64,000 nucleotides of DNA from assembly GCF_017654605.1 (NCBI RefSeq), contig NZ_CP072113.1, forward strand, positions 992,001 through 1,056,000, read 5' to 3'. The translations under genes and the position numbers were made by a program. Source of the DNA: Yimella sp. cx-51. Its GTDB lineage: Bacteria > Actinomycetota > Actinomycetes > Actinomycetales > Dermatophilaceae. The notes below the pieces were generated by a model that saw only the letters and a program-made list of their open reading frames with translations, made no database searches and was not told where the DNA came from. Below, piece after piece: positions 36,141 through 44,736 of this stretch (within the stretch, counting starts at the first letter, position 1; each line of letters opens with the position of its first letter).

Positions 36141-37769
36141 ATGTCGCTGACCACCCTCGACCTCGACGCCCTACGTCGTTGGGTTGTGGCCGCACGTGCC
36201 GATCTGGCCACCTATGCCGAGCGCATCAACCGGCTCAACGTCTTCCCGGTGCCTGACGCCGACACCGGAACCAATCTGCTCATGACCATCGACGGCGCGA
36301 TGGGCTCGCTGACCTTCTCCGAGCCCGACGACCTACCCGCGGCTGCGCGTGATCTCGCGCAGGCAACGCTGATGGCCGCGCGCGGAAATTCAGGGGTGAT
36401 CCTCAGTCAGCTCGCCCGGGGCGTCGCCGAGGTGCTGGCCGAATCCGGGGAAGACACCGTCTCCGCGCCACGTCTGGCCGAAGCCCTGCGCCGGGCGAGC
36501 GACTACGGATGGCGCGCGGTCAACATCCCGGTGGAGGGCACCATCCTGACCGTCGCGGGTGCTGCCGCCGACGCTGCGGCGGTGCAGGCCACCGGTTCGG
36601 TGCGAGACGTCGCGCAGGCAGCGGTTCATGCGGCTGAGCTGGCGCTGGTCAACACCACCCAACAACTGGAGGCGCTGCGGCAGGCGAATGTCGTGGACGC
36701 CGGCGGCGCGGGTTACGTGTTGGTGCTGGCGTCCTTGTTGCGGGTGATTGACAGCGACGGTGGGCCGGTGCGTCCGCTGGCGGATGCACCCGCTTGGTTG
36801 ACGGCAAGCGCCGCCGACGTCATCACCACCTGTCACGACGGCGCGGTCGACGGCCCTGCGTACGAAGTGATGTACGTGCTCACCCATTCCGACGAGGAGC
36901 GGGTCAGCAGGTTGAAGGCGGCACTCGACCGAATCGGCGATTCCTTGGTGGTGGCCGGAGGCCCTGATACGTGGTCGGTTCACGTCCACGTCGACGACGT
37001 CAGCGCAGCCCTGAATGCCGGGGTGCTGGCCGGTCGACCGCAACGCTTCCAGGTCACCCGCTTCACCGACGAGATGATCACGCGACACACCATCCCGGTG
37101 CACCACGACGCCCAGACCCTCATCGTGGCGGTCGCCGAATCACCCGGGCTGGCCGAACTCGCCAAGAGTGAGGGGCGCATGGTGATCGGTGGCGACGCAG
37201 GCCGGATCGCGCGCGCCGCGGCGGTTCGTGCCATACGCGACACCGAACTACCGACGGTCGCCCTCGTCTGCGATGGCGCGCGAAGCAGTCACACCGGCGA
37301 CCTGTTGGAGAAGTCGTTGCGTGACAGGGGAGTCCGCGTGATCCGGCCGGGTGCTGCCGGTCCCGCTGAGTTCATCGCGGCTCTTGCCGTGGCGCATCCG
37401 GAGCACACGGGCGACGAGGTGATCGCCGCCATCGACGACGCGCTCATTGATCTGTCCACCGGGAGTCTCAGCATCGCTGCGAACGACCCGCGCACGGCGG
37501 TCGGCGACTGCCCCAGGGGTGCGGTCGTCGGGCGCATCGACGGTGAAGTGATCGGTTTCGGAGCAGAGGCCCTACCGGTTGCAGCGCAGGTGGTGCAGAC
37601 CCTGCTGGCCGACCACGAGCGCGAGATCGTCACCCTCATCCCCGGTGAGAAGGCTCCGGCGGCTCTGGCCGACACCGTCCGCGCCAGTCTCACCCGCAGC
37701 CACCCCCACCTGGAGGTGTCGATCGTCGAAGGTCGTGGCCCGTACGTCCTGGCGATCGGTGTGGAGTGA
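36141..37769 (+). CDS. DAK2 domain protein, fatty acid kinase-like (FakA/YloV)
   Basis: 542 residues from ATG 36141. N-terminal DAK2 (DhaL-type) kinase domain (about 10-205) with the Mg/ATP signature NVFPVPDADTGTNLLMT and ARGNSGVILSQL. The middle DUF1949/FakA-like domain contains the SVHVHVDDVSAAL His motif, and the C-terminal DegV-like half ends near LVTLIPGEKAP-type IVTLIPGEKAP. In Firmicutes FakA phosphorylates fatty acids bound to FakB; a similar role is plausible here, though no FakB/DegV gene is in view. It precedes recG with a 4-bp overlap (GTGA), as in most actinobacteria. Confidence 0.9.
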   Translation: MSLTTLDLDALRRWVVAARADLATYAERINRLNVFPVPDADTGTNLLMTIDGAMGSLTFSEPDDLPAAARDLAQATLMAARGNSGVILSQLARGVAEVLAESGEDTVSAPRLAEALRRASDYGWRAVNIPVEGTILTVAGAAADAAAVQATGSVRDVAQAAVHAAELALVNTTQQLEALRQANVVDAGGAGYVLVLASLLRVIDSDGGPVRPLADAPAWLTASAADVITTCHDGAVDGPAYEVMYVLTHSDEERVSRLKAALDRIGDSLVVAGGPDTWSVHVHVDDVSAALNAGVLAGRPQRFQVTRFTDEMITRHTIPVHHDAQTLIVAVAESPGLAELAKSEGRMVIGGDAGRIARAAAVRAIRDTELPTVALVCDGARSSHTGDLLEKSLRDRGVRVIRPGAAGPAEFIAALAVAHPEHTGDEVIAAIDDALIDLSTGSLSIAANDPRTAVGDCPRGAVVGRIDGEVIGFGAEALPVAAQVVQTLLADHEREIVTLIPGEKAPAALADTVRASLTRSHPHLEVSIVEGRGPYVLAIGVE

Positions 37770-39982
37770 AGGTCGAACGCTCCACGCCGTTGGAGAAGGT
37801 CGTCAACAAGACCTTCGCCGGCAAGTTGGCCAAGAACCGCGACGTCCACACGGTCGGCGACTTCCTCGATTTCATCCCGCGCCGTTATCTCGACGCGAAC
37901 GCTTCGGGGCGCCTCGCGGAGTTCGAGGTCGGGCAGATGGCGGTGCTCGTCGCCACCGTCGTGCGCGCCGACACCCGTCCGATGCGTAACCGGCGCACCA
38001 TGATGTTGCACGCCACGATCGAGGACGCCGACGGTCGCCACGCCCAACTCGTCTTCTTCAACGCCCGTGGTCACGAGTACAACCTGAGGCCCGGGGCGAC
38101 GGCGTTGTTCCGCGGCAAGATGCAGGTCTACAACCACCAACTGCAACTCGCGCACCCCGAGTACACCGCCGTCGCCGACGAATCCGCGCTCGCGGCCTAC
38201 GCGTCCGGGTTGATCCCCACGTACGCCACCCTGCCGCGCACCAGCGATCTGTCGATCACCAAGGCGATGCAACAGGTGCTCGGGTCGTGGGAAGGCACCG
38301 ATCCGGTGCCGGAGCAGCTTCGCGAGCGTCACCGCTTGCTCTCGCTGGAGCAGGCCTACCGGATGGTGCACCTGCCGACCTCACGCGCAGACATCGGGCG
38401 GGGTAAACGGCGATTGCGCTACGACGAGGCGTTGGTGGTGCAGACGGCGCTCGCGGCCCGTCGCGCCGAATACGACAAGCTGGAAGCCACCCCGCGGGTG
38501 CCCAGCAAGGGCGGTCTGTTGGAGCGCTTCGATCAACGCCTTCCCTTCGAACTCACCGCCGGTCAGCAAGCGGTGGGTGAGCAGATCGCAGCCGACCTGG
38601 CGGCGCCGCGTCCGATGCACCGTCTGCTGCAGGGCGAGGTGGGTTCGGGTAAGACCATCGTCGCGTTGCGGGCGATGCTCGCCACCATCGACTCCGGGGC
38701 GCAGGCTGCGCTGCTCGCGCCCACCGAGGTGCTCGCTCAGCAGCACGACCGGTCGATGCGCGCGATGCTGGGAGATCTGGCCGAGCGGGGGCTGCTCGGC
38801 GGGCACGAACTCGGCACCCGGGTGGCGCTGCTGACCGGCTCGATGAGCAAGAAGGCCAAGGAGAAGGTGCTGCTCGACATCGTCTCCGGTGAGGTCGGAA
38901 TCGTCATCGGCACCCACGCCCTCATCCAGGACACCGTCAACTTCTTCGACCTCGGGCTCGTGGTGGTCGACGAACAGCACCGGTTCGGTGTGGAACAGCG
39001 AGATGCGTTGCGGGGCAAAGCATCCCGTCCGCCGCACGTGCTGGTCATGACCGCAACACCCATCCCACGCACTGTCGCAATGACGGTTTTCGGCGACATG
39101 GACACCTCCGAGCTCACCCAGCTTCCCTCGGGGCGGGCGCCGATCGTGTCGCATGTCGTCCCTGCGTCCAAACCGGGGTGGATCGAGCGGGCTTGGCAGC
39201 GGGTGGCCGAGGAGGTCGCAGCCGGGCACCAGGCCTACGTGGTCTGTCCGCGGATCGGCGACCAGGACGAACCCGAGGCACCTCTTGACGGCGATTACGA
39301 CCTGGAGTCGTTCGGGTCGCTCGACGAGTCCGACCAGCCATCGCAGGAGAGGCCCGCCAAGCCGGAGTTGTCGTCCGTCGTTGCGACCCTTGACCGATTG
39401 CGTGCCGAGCCGGCCTTGGCCGGATTGCGGATCGAGATGCTGCACGGACGCATGACGCCGGAGGAGAAGGACGCCGTGATGGGCGAGTTCTCCGCGGGTC
39501 AGGTCGACGTGCTGGTCTCCACCACCGTCATCGAGGTGGGTGTCGACGTCCCGAATGCCACCGCGATGGTGATCCTCGACGCCGACCGCTTCGGCATCTC
39601 CCAGCTGCATCAGCTGCGCGGACGCGTGGGCCGAGGCAGTGGGGGAGGGCTCTGTCTGCTCGTCACGGCCACCGACAAGCCGGAGACGATGGAGCGGTTG
39701 AGCGCCGTCGCGGCCACCAACAACGGCTTCGAGTTGGCCGATCTCGACCTGTCGTTGCGCAGCGAAGGCGACATCTTGGGTGCCAGCCAGTCCGGTAAGC
39801 GAACCGGCCTGAAGCACCTGCGGCTGAGTCACCCCAAGGATGTCGAGCTGATCCAACTGGCTCGTGCCGATGCTGCCGAGCTGATCGCCGCCGACCCGAC
39901 CCTGAGCACTCACCCCGCGCTTGCCGAGCTGATGACCCAGCGTTTGGATGAAGACCAGGTCGCCTTCCTGGAACGAGGCTGA
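37766..39982 (+). CDS. recG: ATP-dependent DNA helicase RecG
   Basis: Branch-migration helicase that regresses stalled forks. 738 residues from GTG 37766, which overlaps the DAK2 stop. An N-terminal wedge/OB domain (about 1-230) is followed by the SF2 core: LQGEVGSGKTIVALRAML (Walker A), VVDEQHRFGVEQR (DEQH), MTATPIPRTVAMT, STTVIEVGVDVPNATAMV and QLRGRVGRGS. The C-terminal TRG-type region (LRSEGDILGASQSGKRTGL) is present. An acidic insertion (DQDEPEAPLDGDYDLESFGS) sits between the two RecA lobes, a common actinobacterial feature. Confidence 0.96.
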   Translation: MKVERSTPLEKVVNKTFAGKLAKNRDVHTVGDFLDFIPRRYLDANASGRLAEFEVGQMAVLVATVVRADTRPMRNRRTMMLHATIEDADGRHAQLVFFNARGHEYNLRPGATALFRGKMQVYNHQLQLAHPEYTAVADESALAAYASGLIPTYATLPRTSDLSITKAMQQVLGSWEGTDPVPEQLRERHRLLSLEQAYRMVHLPTSRADIGRGKRRLRYDEALVVQTALAARRAEYDKLEATPRVPSKGGLLERFDQRLPFELTAGQQAVGEQIAADLAAPRPMHRLLQGEVGSGKTIVALRAMLATIDSGAQAALLAPTEVLAQQHDRSMRAMLGDLAERGLLGGHELGTRVALLTGSMSKKAKEKVLLDIVSGEVGIVIGTHALIQDTVNFFDLGLVVVDEQHRFGVEQRDALRGKASRPPHVLVMTATPIPRTVAMTVFGDMDTSELTQLPSGRAPIVSHVVPASKPGWIERAWQRVAEEVAAGHQAYVVCPRIGDQDEPEAPLDGDYDLESFGSLDESDQPSQERPAKPELSSVVATLDRLRAEPALAGLRIEMLHGRMTPEEKDAVMGEFSAGQVDVLVSTTVIEVGVDVPNATAMVILDADRFGISQLHQLRGRVGRGSGGGLCLLVTATDKPETMERLSAVAATNNGFELADLDLSLRSEGDILGASQSGKRTGLKHLRLSHPKDVELIQLARADAAELIAADPTLSTHPALAELMTQRLDEDQVAFLERG

Positions 39983-40555
39983 ATGACACGCATCATCGCC
40001 GGCACCGCCGGTGGACGACGACTGGCGACGCCGCCGGGCGATGGCACGCGCCCCACGAGCGAGCGGGTGCGCGAGGCGCTCTTCGCGCGCTTGGAGCACA
40101 TGGCCGCGCTCCCCGGTGCGCATGTGCTCGACCTGTACGCCGGTTCGGGAGCGCTCGGCCTCGAGGCCGCCAGCCGCGGCGCAGCGTCGGTGACCCTGGT
40201 CGAACGTGATCGCAAGGCGTTGGCCGCGCTGCAGCGCAATGTGCGCGAGCTCGGTATTGCAGGGGTGACCGTGCGAGGCGAATCTGTCGAGAAAGTGGTC
40301 GGGGCCCTCGTCGCCCGCGAGTTCGATCTGGTGCTCATCGACCCGCCCTATGATCTGTCCGAGCACGACCTCGCCCAGGTGTTGGAGCGCCTGGCCGGCG
40401 GTTGGCTGGCGCAGGACGCCCTGCTGGTGGTGGAGCGCTCCACCCGGTCGGCCGAACCCATGTGGCCCGGAGATGTGTTGGTCATCGGGCCGAGGCGTTA
40501 CGGGGAAACCACCGTGTGGTTCGCTGAATACGTTCCCGAGGGCGATGCGGCATGA
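39983..40555 (+). CDS. rsmD: 16S rRNA (guanine966-N2)-methyltransferase
   Basis: SAM-dependent methyltransferase for 16S rRNA G966. 190 residues from ATG 39983, immediately after the recG stop. Motifs: IIAGTAGGRRLATPPG, RPTSERVREALFARL, VLDLYAGSGALGLEAASRGA (SAM binding) and the catalytic DPPY in LVLIDPPYDL. Followed by coaD 12 bases later, a conserved pairing. Confidence 0.95.
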   Translation: MTRIIAGTAGGRRLATPPGDGTRPTSERVREALFARLEHMAALPGAHVLDLYAGSGALGLEAASRGAASVTLVERDRKALAALQRNVRELGIAGVTVRGESVEKVVGALVAREFDLVLIDPPYDLSEHDLAQVLERLAGGWLAQDALLVVERSTRSAEPMWPGDVLVIGPRRYGETTVWFAEYVPEGDAA

Positions 40556-40567
40556 GGTGGCGGCAAC

Positions 40568-41068
40568 ATGACTGAAGACGTGCGACGGGCAGTCTGCCCG
40601 GGTTCGTTCGACCCGATCACCGCGGGACATCTCGACGTGATCAACCGCGCCGCAGCGCTGTTCGACGAGGTGGTCGTGGCGGTCGTCTACAACCCCGACA
40701 AGCAGGGCACGTTCAGCCCCGCCGAGCGAGTCGAACTCATCGAAGCCTCCGTTGCCCACCTGCCCAATGTGCGTGCGCAGGCCTTCGGCAACCGCCTCGT
40801 CGTCGATGTCTGCCGCGAACTCGATGCCGGGGCCATGATCAAGGGCCTTCGCAACGAGACCGACTTCGGGTACGAACTCCCGATGGCCCAGATGAACCAC
40901 GAAATGACCGGCGTGGAGACCTTGTTCCTGGCTGCCAGCCCCGCGGTGTCGCACTACTCGTCGTCCCTCATCCGGGTGTGCGCCCAACACGGCGCGGACG
41001 TCTCGGCGATGGTGCCCGAGCCGGTCGTGGCGCCGCTGGTGGAGCGGCTGCGTCCGGCGTCCGACTGA
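40568..41068 (+). CDS. coaD: Phosphopantetheine adenylyltransferase
   Basis: Penultimate step of coenzyme A synthesis. 166 residues from ATG 40568. The nucleotidyltransferase motif is PGSFDPITAGHLDVINRA (T/HxGH-type); KGLRNETDFGYELPMAQMN and the second signature SSSLIRVCAQHGADVSAMVP are conserved. It is the last gene of the recG-rsmD-coaD run; a 113-base gap follows. Confidence 0.97.
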   Translation: MTEDVRRAVCPGSFDPITAGHLDVINRAAALFDEVVVAVVYNPDKQGTFSPAERVELIEASVAHLPNVRAQAFGNRLVVDVCRELDAGAMIKGLRNETDFGYELPMAQMNHEMTGVETLFLAASPAVSHYSSSLIRVCAQHGADVSAMVPEPVVAPLVERLRPASD

Positions 41069-41181
41069 GGTCGCCTGCGAGTTTGGGGAATCCGGCCACC
41101 GGCCGGTAATCTTGTGAGTCGGTCTGCGTCGTCCGCGACGACCGGTCCGAACCACCAACACCCCACGATCACAGAAGAGTC

Positions 41182-41751
41182 ATGCACCTCGATCCCCGTA
41201 ACCCGCTCGTCCTGGACACCCGGGAACTGAGTCGGCGACCGGGAAACATGGCTCAGATCGACCGTGAGGTCGCGGCACCGGAGCACTTCGGCAACGACGT
41301 GATCGAGATCAAGCAGGGTGAGCCGATCGAGCTCGACTTGCGGATCGAATCGGTGATGGAGGGCGTTCTGGTCTCCGGTTCGGCTCGGGCAACGGCGACC
41401 GGTGCCTGCGTGCGGTGCCTGGATCCCGTCCACGAAGAAGTGGACGTGGAGTTTCAGGAGCTGTTCGCCTACGCCGATCGTGCGGCCCACCACCAAGAGG
41501 TGGCCGGCGACGACGAAGACCTGCAGACGCTGGACGGCGACCTCGCTGATCTGGAGCCTGTGTTGCGTGACGCGGTAGTGCCCACACTGCCGTTCCAGCC
41601 GGTGTGTCAACCTGACTGCCCGGGCCTTTGCTCCGAATGCGGAGCGCGCCTGGCGGACGACCCGACGCACCACCATGATGTGATCGACCCCCGATGGTCG
41701 GCGCTCGCCGGATTGACCGACGAGACCGAGAACAACGAGAAGAGGAACTGA
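41182..41751 (+). CDS. YceD/DUF177 family protein
   Basis: 189 residues from ATG 41182. Conserved CVRCLDPV and C-terminal CQPDCPGLCSECGARLADDP cysteine motifs suggest zinc binding. YceD proteins are encoded next to rpmF almost universally and are linked to 23S rRNA accumulation in plants and bacteria. The stop is one base before the rpmF start, so the two are co-translated. Confidence 0.93.
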   Translation: MHLDPRNPLVLDTRELSRRPGNMAQIDREVAAPEHFGNDVIEIKQGEPIELDLRIESVMEGVLVSGSARATATGACVRCLDPVHEEVDVEFQELFAYADRAAHHQEVAGDDEDLQTLDGDLADLEPVLRDAVVPTLPFQPVCQPDCPGLCSECGARLADDPTHHHDVIDPRWSALAGLTDETENNEKRN

Positions 41752-41752
41752 C

Positions 41753-41947
41753 GTGGCTGTCCCGAAGCGGAAGATGTCGCGCTCCAACACCCGTTCGCGT
41801 CGCGCGAACTGGAAGGCTGCGCCGGTCGCCACCACGACCTGCCCCAACTGCAGCGCCCCGGCGCAGGCTCACATGGCGTGCCCCTCGTGCGGCACCTACA
41901 AGGGTCGGCACTACAGCGCCGCGGAGCAGACCTCGCACCAGGCCTGA
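41753..41947 (+). CDS. rpmF: 50S ribosomal protein L32
   Basis: 64 residues from GTG 41753. The N-terminal [20 protein letters not shown] is diagnostic, and CPNC plus CPSC form a zinc knuckle, so this is the zinc-dependent form. It is translationally linked to the upstream YceD gene and followed by rnc 14 bases later. Confidence 0.97.
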   Translation: MAVPKRKMSRSNTRSRRANWKAAPVATTTCPNCSAPAQAHMACPSCGTYKGRHYSAAEQTSHQA

Positions 41948-41961
41948 GACGCCTGATCGAC

Positions 41962-42723
41962 GTGAGTTCGTCGAAAAGGGCAGCCTCTGCGAAGGCTTCG
42001 CAGCGGCCCGTCGGTGCCCTCGCCACCCTGCTGACGCAGATCAGTGGTGCGGTGATCGACGAGCCGCTGCTTTTGCGTGCCCTGACCCATCGCTCGTACG
42101 CCTACGAGAACGGCAACCTGCCGCACAACGAACGCCAGGAGTTCCTGGGCGACGCTGTGCTCGGCCTGGTCGTCACCCAGGCTCTGTACCGCCTGCACCC
42201 CGACCTACCCGAGGGGCAATTGGCGAAGTTCCGTGCCTCGGTGGTGAACGCCCGTGCGCTGGCCGGGGTCGGCCGACAGATCGATCTGGGCGGATACATC
42301 CTTCTCGGACGCGGTGAGTTGGCAACCGGTGGGCGCGACAAGGATTCGATCCTGGCCGACACCGTCGAGGCCGTGATCGGCACGGTCTACCTGTGTGGCG
42401 GTCTGGAGCCCAGCGAGCGATTCGTCCACCACCTCGTCGACGAGTTGATCGGGCAGGCCTCCGGTCTCGGCGCAGGTCTGGACTGGAAGACCTCACTGCA
42501 GGAACTCGCCGCCACGCGTGCGCTCGGCGCGCCCAGCTATTCGGTGACTGACGAAGGTCCTGACCACGACAAGGTGTTCACCGCCTCGGTGCTACTGGGT
42601 GGCGAAGTGCTCGGCACCGGGGTCGGCCGCAACAAGAAGGCCGCCGAACAGATCGCTGCGGAAGTCGCCTGGAAGGCGCTCAAGGAGCAGACTCCGACAC
42701 CGGACGGGCCGACGGTTGCCTGA
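41962..42723 (+). CDS. rnc: Ribonuclease III
   Basis: Double-strand-specific endoribonuclease for rRNA and mRNA processing. 253 residues from GTG 41962 (upstream codons in frame overlap rpmF and are not homologous). RNase III signature [18 protein letters not shown] with metal Glu/Asp, and the second metal site [12 protein letters not shown]; the dsRNA-binding domain begins at [12 protein letters not shown] (about residue 175) and ends [16 protein letters not shown]. The mutM start lies inside its last codons. Confidence 0.96.
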   Translation: MSSSKRAASAKASQRPVGALATLLTQISGAVIDEPLLLRALTHRSYAYENGNLPHNERQEFLGDAVLGLVVTQALYRLHPDLPEGQLAKFRASVVNARALAGVGRQIDLGGYILLGRGELATGGRDKDSILADTVEAVIGTVYLCGGLEPSERFVHHLVDELIGQASGLGAGLDWKTSLQELAATRALGAPSYSVTDEGPDHDKVFTASVLLGGEVLGTGVGRNKKAAEQIAAEVAWKALKEQTPTPDGPTVA

Positions 42724-43585
42724 ACTGCCCGAGGTCGAGGTCGTGCGCCGTGGGGTGGCCGAGCATGTCGTCGGCCGCCGCATCGAACGGGCGGAGATCC
42801 TCGGTGCTCGGGTGGCGCGCCGTCATGAAGCCGGCCCGGCTGCGCTCGGTGCAGCGCTCACCGGCGTCCGGGTGCAAGCGGCCCGCCGGCGCGGTAAGTA
42901 CCTCTGGATGGACCTCGACGACGGCGAGGCACTGGTCGTCCACCTCGGCATGAGCGGCCAACTGTTAGTGGAGGAGCCTGACGCTCCCCGCGAGAAGCAC
43001 TGCCACGCGATGTTCGACCTCGACGACGAACGGCAGTTACGTTTCGTCGATCAGCGCACCTTCGGCGGTCTCCAACTCGTCGCCTTGGCTCAGGACGAAC
43101 ATTCGGATGCGTTGATACCCACCGTGATTCGCCACATAGCCCCGGATCCGTTGGAGCCGGTCTTCGATGTGCGGGGCACCGTGCGCCGGATGCGCCGCAA
43201 GCACACGCAGATCAAACGGGCACTGCTCGATCAGACGCTCGTCTCCGGCATCGGCAACATCTACGCCGACGAAGCCCTGTGGCGCACCAAGCTGCACGGC
43301 GAGCGGCTCACCGACAAGGTCACGGCTGCGACGTCCACCGAACTGCTCGGCCACGCCACCCAGGTGATGCGCGAGGCGCTCGGTCAAGGCGGCACCAGCT
43401 TCGATTCGCTCTACGTGAACGTCAACGGCGCTAGCGGCTACTTCGACCGATCACTCAACGCCTACGGCCGGGCCGGACGTGAATGCCGCCGCTGCGGCGC
43501 GTTGATGGTGCGCGAGAACTTCATGAACCGTGGTTCGTTCTCGTGCCCGGTCTGCCAGCCACGTCCGCGGATCGTGCGCAGCTAA
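42716..43585 (+). CDS. mutM: Formamidopyrimidine-DNA glycosylase
   Basis: Bifunctional glycosylase/AP lyase removing oxidised purines. The start must be TTG 42716, because Fpg needs Pro as residue 2 after Met removal: this start gives (M)[12 protein letters not shown], with catalytic Pro2 and Glu3. 289 residues; 8-bp overlap with rnc. Other motifs: [21 protein letters not shown] (Lys), [13 protein letters not shown] helix-two-turn-helix, [19 protein letters not shown], and the C-terminal zinc finger [19 protein letters not shown] then CPVC. Confidence 0.96.
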   Translation: MPELPEVEVVRRGVAEHVVGRRIERAEILGARVARRHEAGPAALGAALTGVRVQAARRRGKYLWMDLDDGEALVVHLGMSGQLLVEEPDAPREKHCHAMFDLDDERQLRFVDQRTFGGLQLVALAQDEHSDALIPTVIRHIAPDPLEPVFDVRGTVRRMRRKHTQIKRALLDQTLVSGIGNIYADEALWRTKLHGERLTDKVTAATSTELLGHATQVMREALGQGGTSFDSLYVNVNGASGYFDRSLNAYGRAGRECRRCGALMVRENFMNRGSFSCPVCQPRPRIVRS

Positions 43586-43706
43586 CCGACCAAAAGCAGG
43601 CACGCCGACGCTACCTACTTCCCCTTAGTGGTAGCGACAGGTCCGTACAGAATGCTTTCGTTGGTCAGGAGTGCCATGGTCAGCCCGGTTTGTCATGATG
43701 AACGAC

Positions 43707-44690
43707 ATGGGATGGAACAAGAAGGCTGTCCGTGGGCTCGTAGCGTGCGCAGCAGGCGCGACCCTGCTCGCCGGATGCGGCGGATCAGACGACGGAACAC
43801 GCGCTTCCGCGCTGGATCAATCCGGCGCTGCGCCATCCAACAGCAGCGTGGCGGACGACCGGTGTACAGGAGAAACCGTCGGCACGCTGCCCGCTCCGAC
43901 GGCTTGGGGAAACACCGCGAAGGTGTCGGTCAAGGACCAGCCGATGGCCATTCGGATCGCCAAACCGGTTGAAGGTGGTAGTGGCGCGGTGTCGCTGCCG
44001 GTGTCGCTCAAGTCGCTCAGCGGGCCGACGGTGATGTTCCCGCTCACCACCGTGCAGTTGGTCGACGAAGCGGGACGACTGTGCGAAGGGAGCACCGGTG
44101 CGCTGACCGCCATCGTCGTTCCCGGCAAGGTGAGCACCGACAAGCGAGACTTCGCGTTACCCGCTCGGGTCGATGCGACCACGGTGCGGGCCGTCGTGAT
44201 GGACGCCTCGGGTAAGGCGCAGGCAGTCTTTGCGGCGTCCGGGGCGACTGATGCTCCTGCGCCGGCTGCCAACGCTTGCACTGGTCAAGCCGCCCCCACT
44301 GCAGCGCGTCCGATCGCTTTCGGCCAGCCTGCGACGCTGACCCAACAGGGGCGGGCCGTCGGCGCACTCACCGTGAGCAAACCGGTGCTGAAAAAGGGCA
44401 AGCCGGACGAGGACCATGACGTCGTCCAAGTGCCGCTCAAGCTGACCAGCGATTTCCTCGTGAACTTCTACGCCAAGGCGCTGACGCTGGTCGACAGCGG
44501 CGCTCGCACCTGTCCGGCTGCACCCGATCCCATTACCGGTGGCCCGTCTCTCTTCGCGATCATCGCCTATCAGGGCGGCGGTGCCACGACCAAGACGGTG
44601 GAGTTCCAGGTGCCGCGTGGCTTTGCCGGGGTGGATGGCATGAGCGTTCGGTTCAAGGACGACACCTACGGCGCAGCAGCCTGGAAGTAG
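43707..44690 (+). CDS. Lipoprotein with two repeated domains
   Basis: 327 residues from ATG 43707; ATG 43695 or 43698 are possible starts and none has a clear ribosome site. Signal peptide with lipobox LLAGC (residues about 4-23), so anchored outside the membrane. The mature part has two homologous halves (about 50-165 and 190-325), each with an early CTG motif, an Ala/Trp-Gly strand, a V-LPVSLK/VPLKLT strand and a TTVQLVDEAGRLC / LTLVDSGARTC block, resembling DUF4352-type beta-sandwiches. This suggests internal duplication. Its function is unknown. Confidence 0.85.
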   Translation: MGWNKKAVRGLVACAAGATLLAGCGGSDDGTRASALDQSGAAPSNSSVADDRCTGETVGTLPAPTAWGNTAKVSVKDQPMAIRIAKPVEGGSGAVSLPVSLKSLSGPTVMFPLTTVQLVDEAGRLCEGSTGALTAIVVPGKVSTDKRDFALPARVDATTVRAVVMDASGKAQAVFAASGATDAPAPAANACTGQAAPTAARPIAFGQPATLTQQGRAVGALTVSKPVLKKGKPDEDHDVVQVPLKLTSDFLVNFYAKALTLVDSGARTCPAAPDPITGGPSLFAIIAYQGGGATTKTVEFQVPRGFAGVDGMSVRFKDDTYGAAAWK

Positions 44691-44736
44691 GCGATGTGGC
44701 GCGCCCGGTGTCGGGGCGCGCGGTTAGGGTGATCGG

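Noticed and set aside
38381-41161. 926-codon minus-strand frame opposite recG-rsmD-coaD
   Set aside because: The plus strand encodes well-conserved genes throughout; the antisense frame is low-complexity His/Gln/Arg sequence typical of high-GC shadows.
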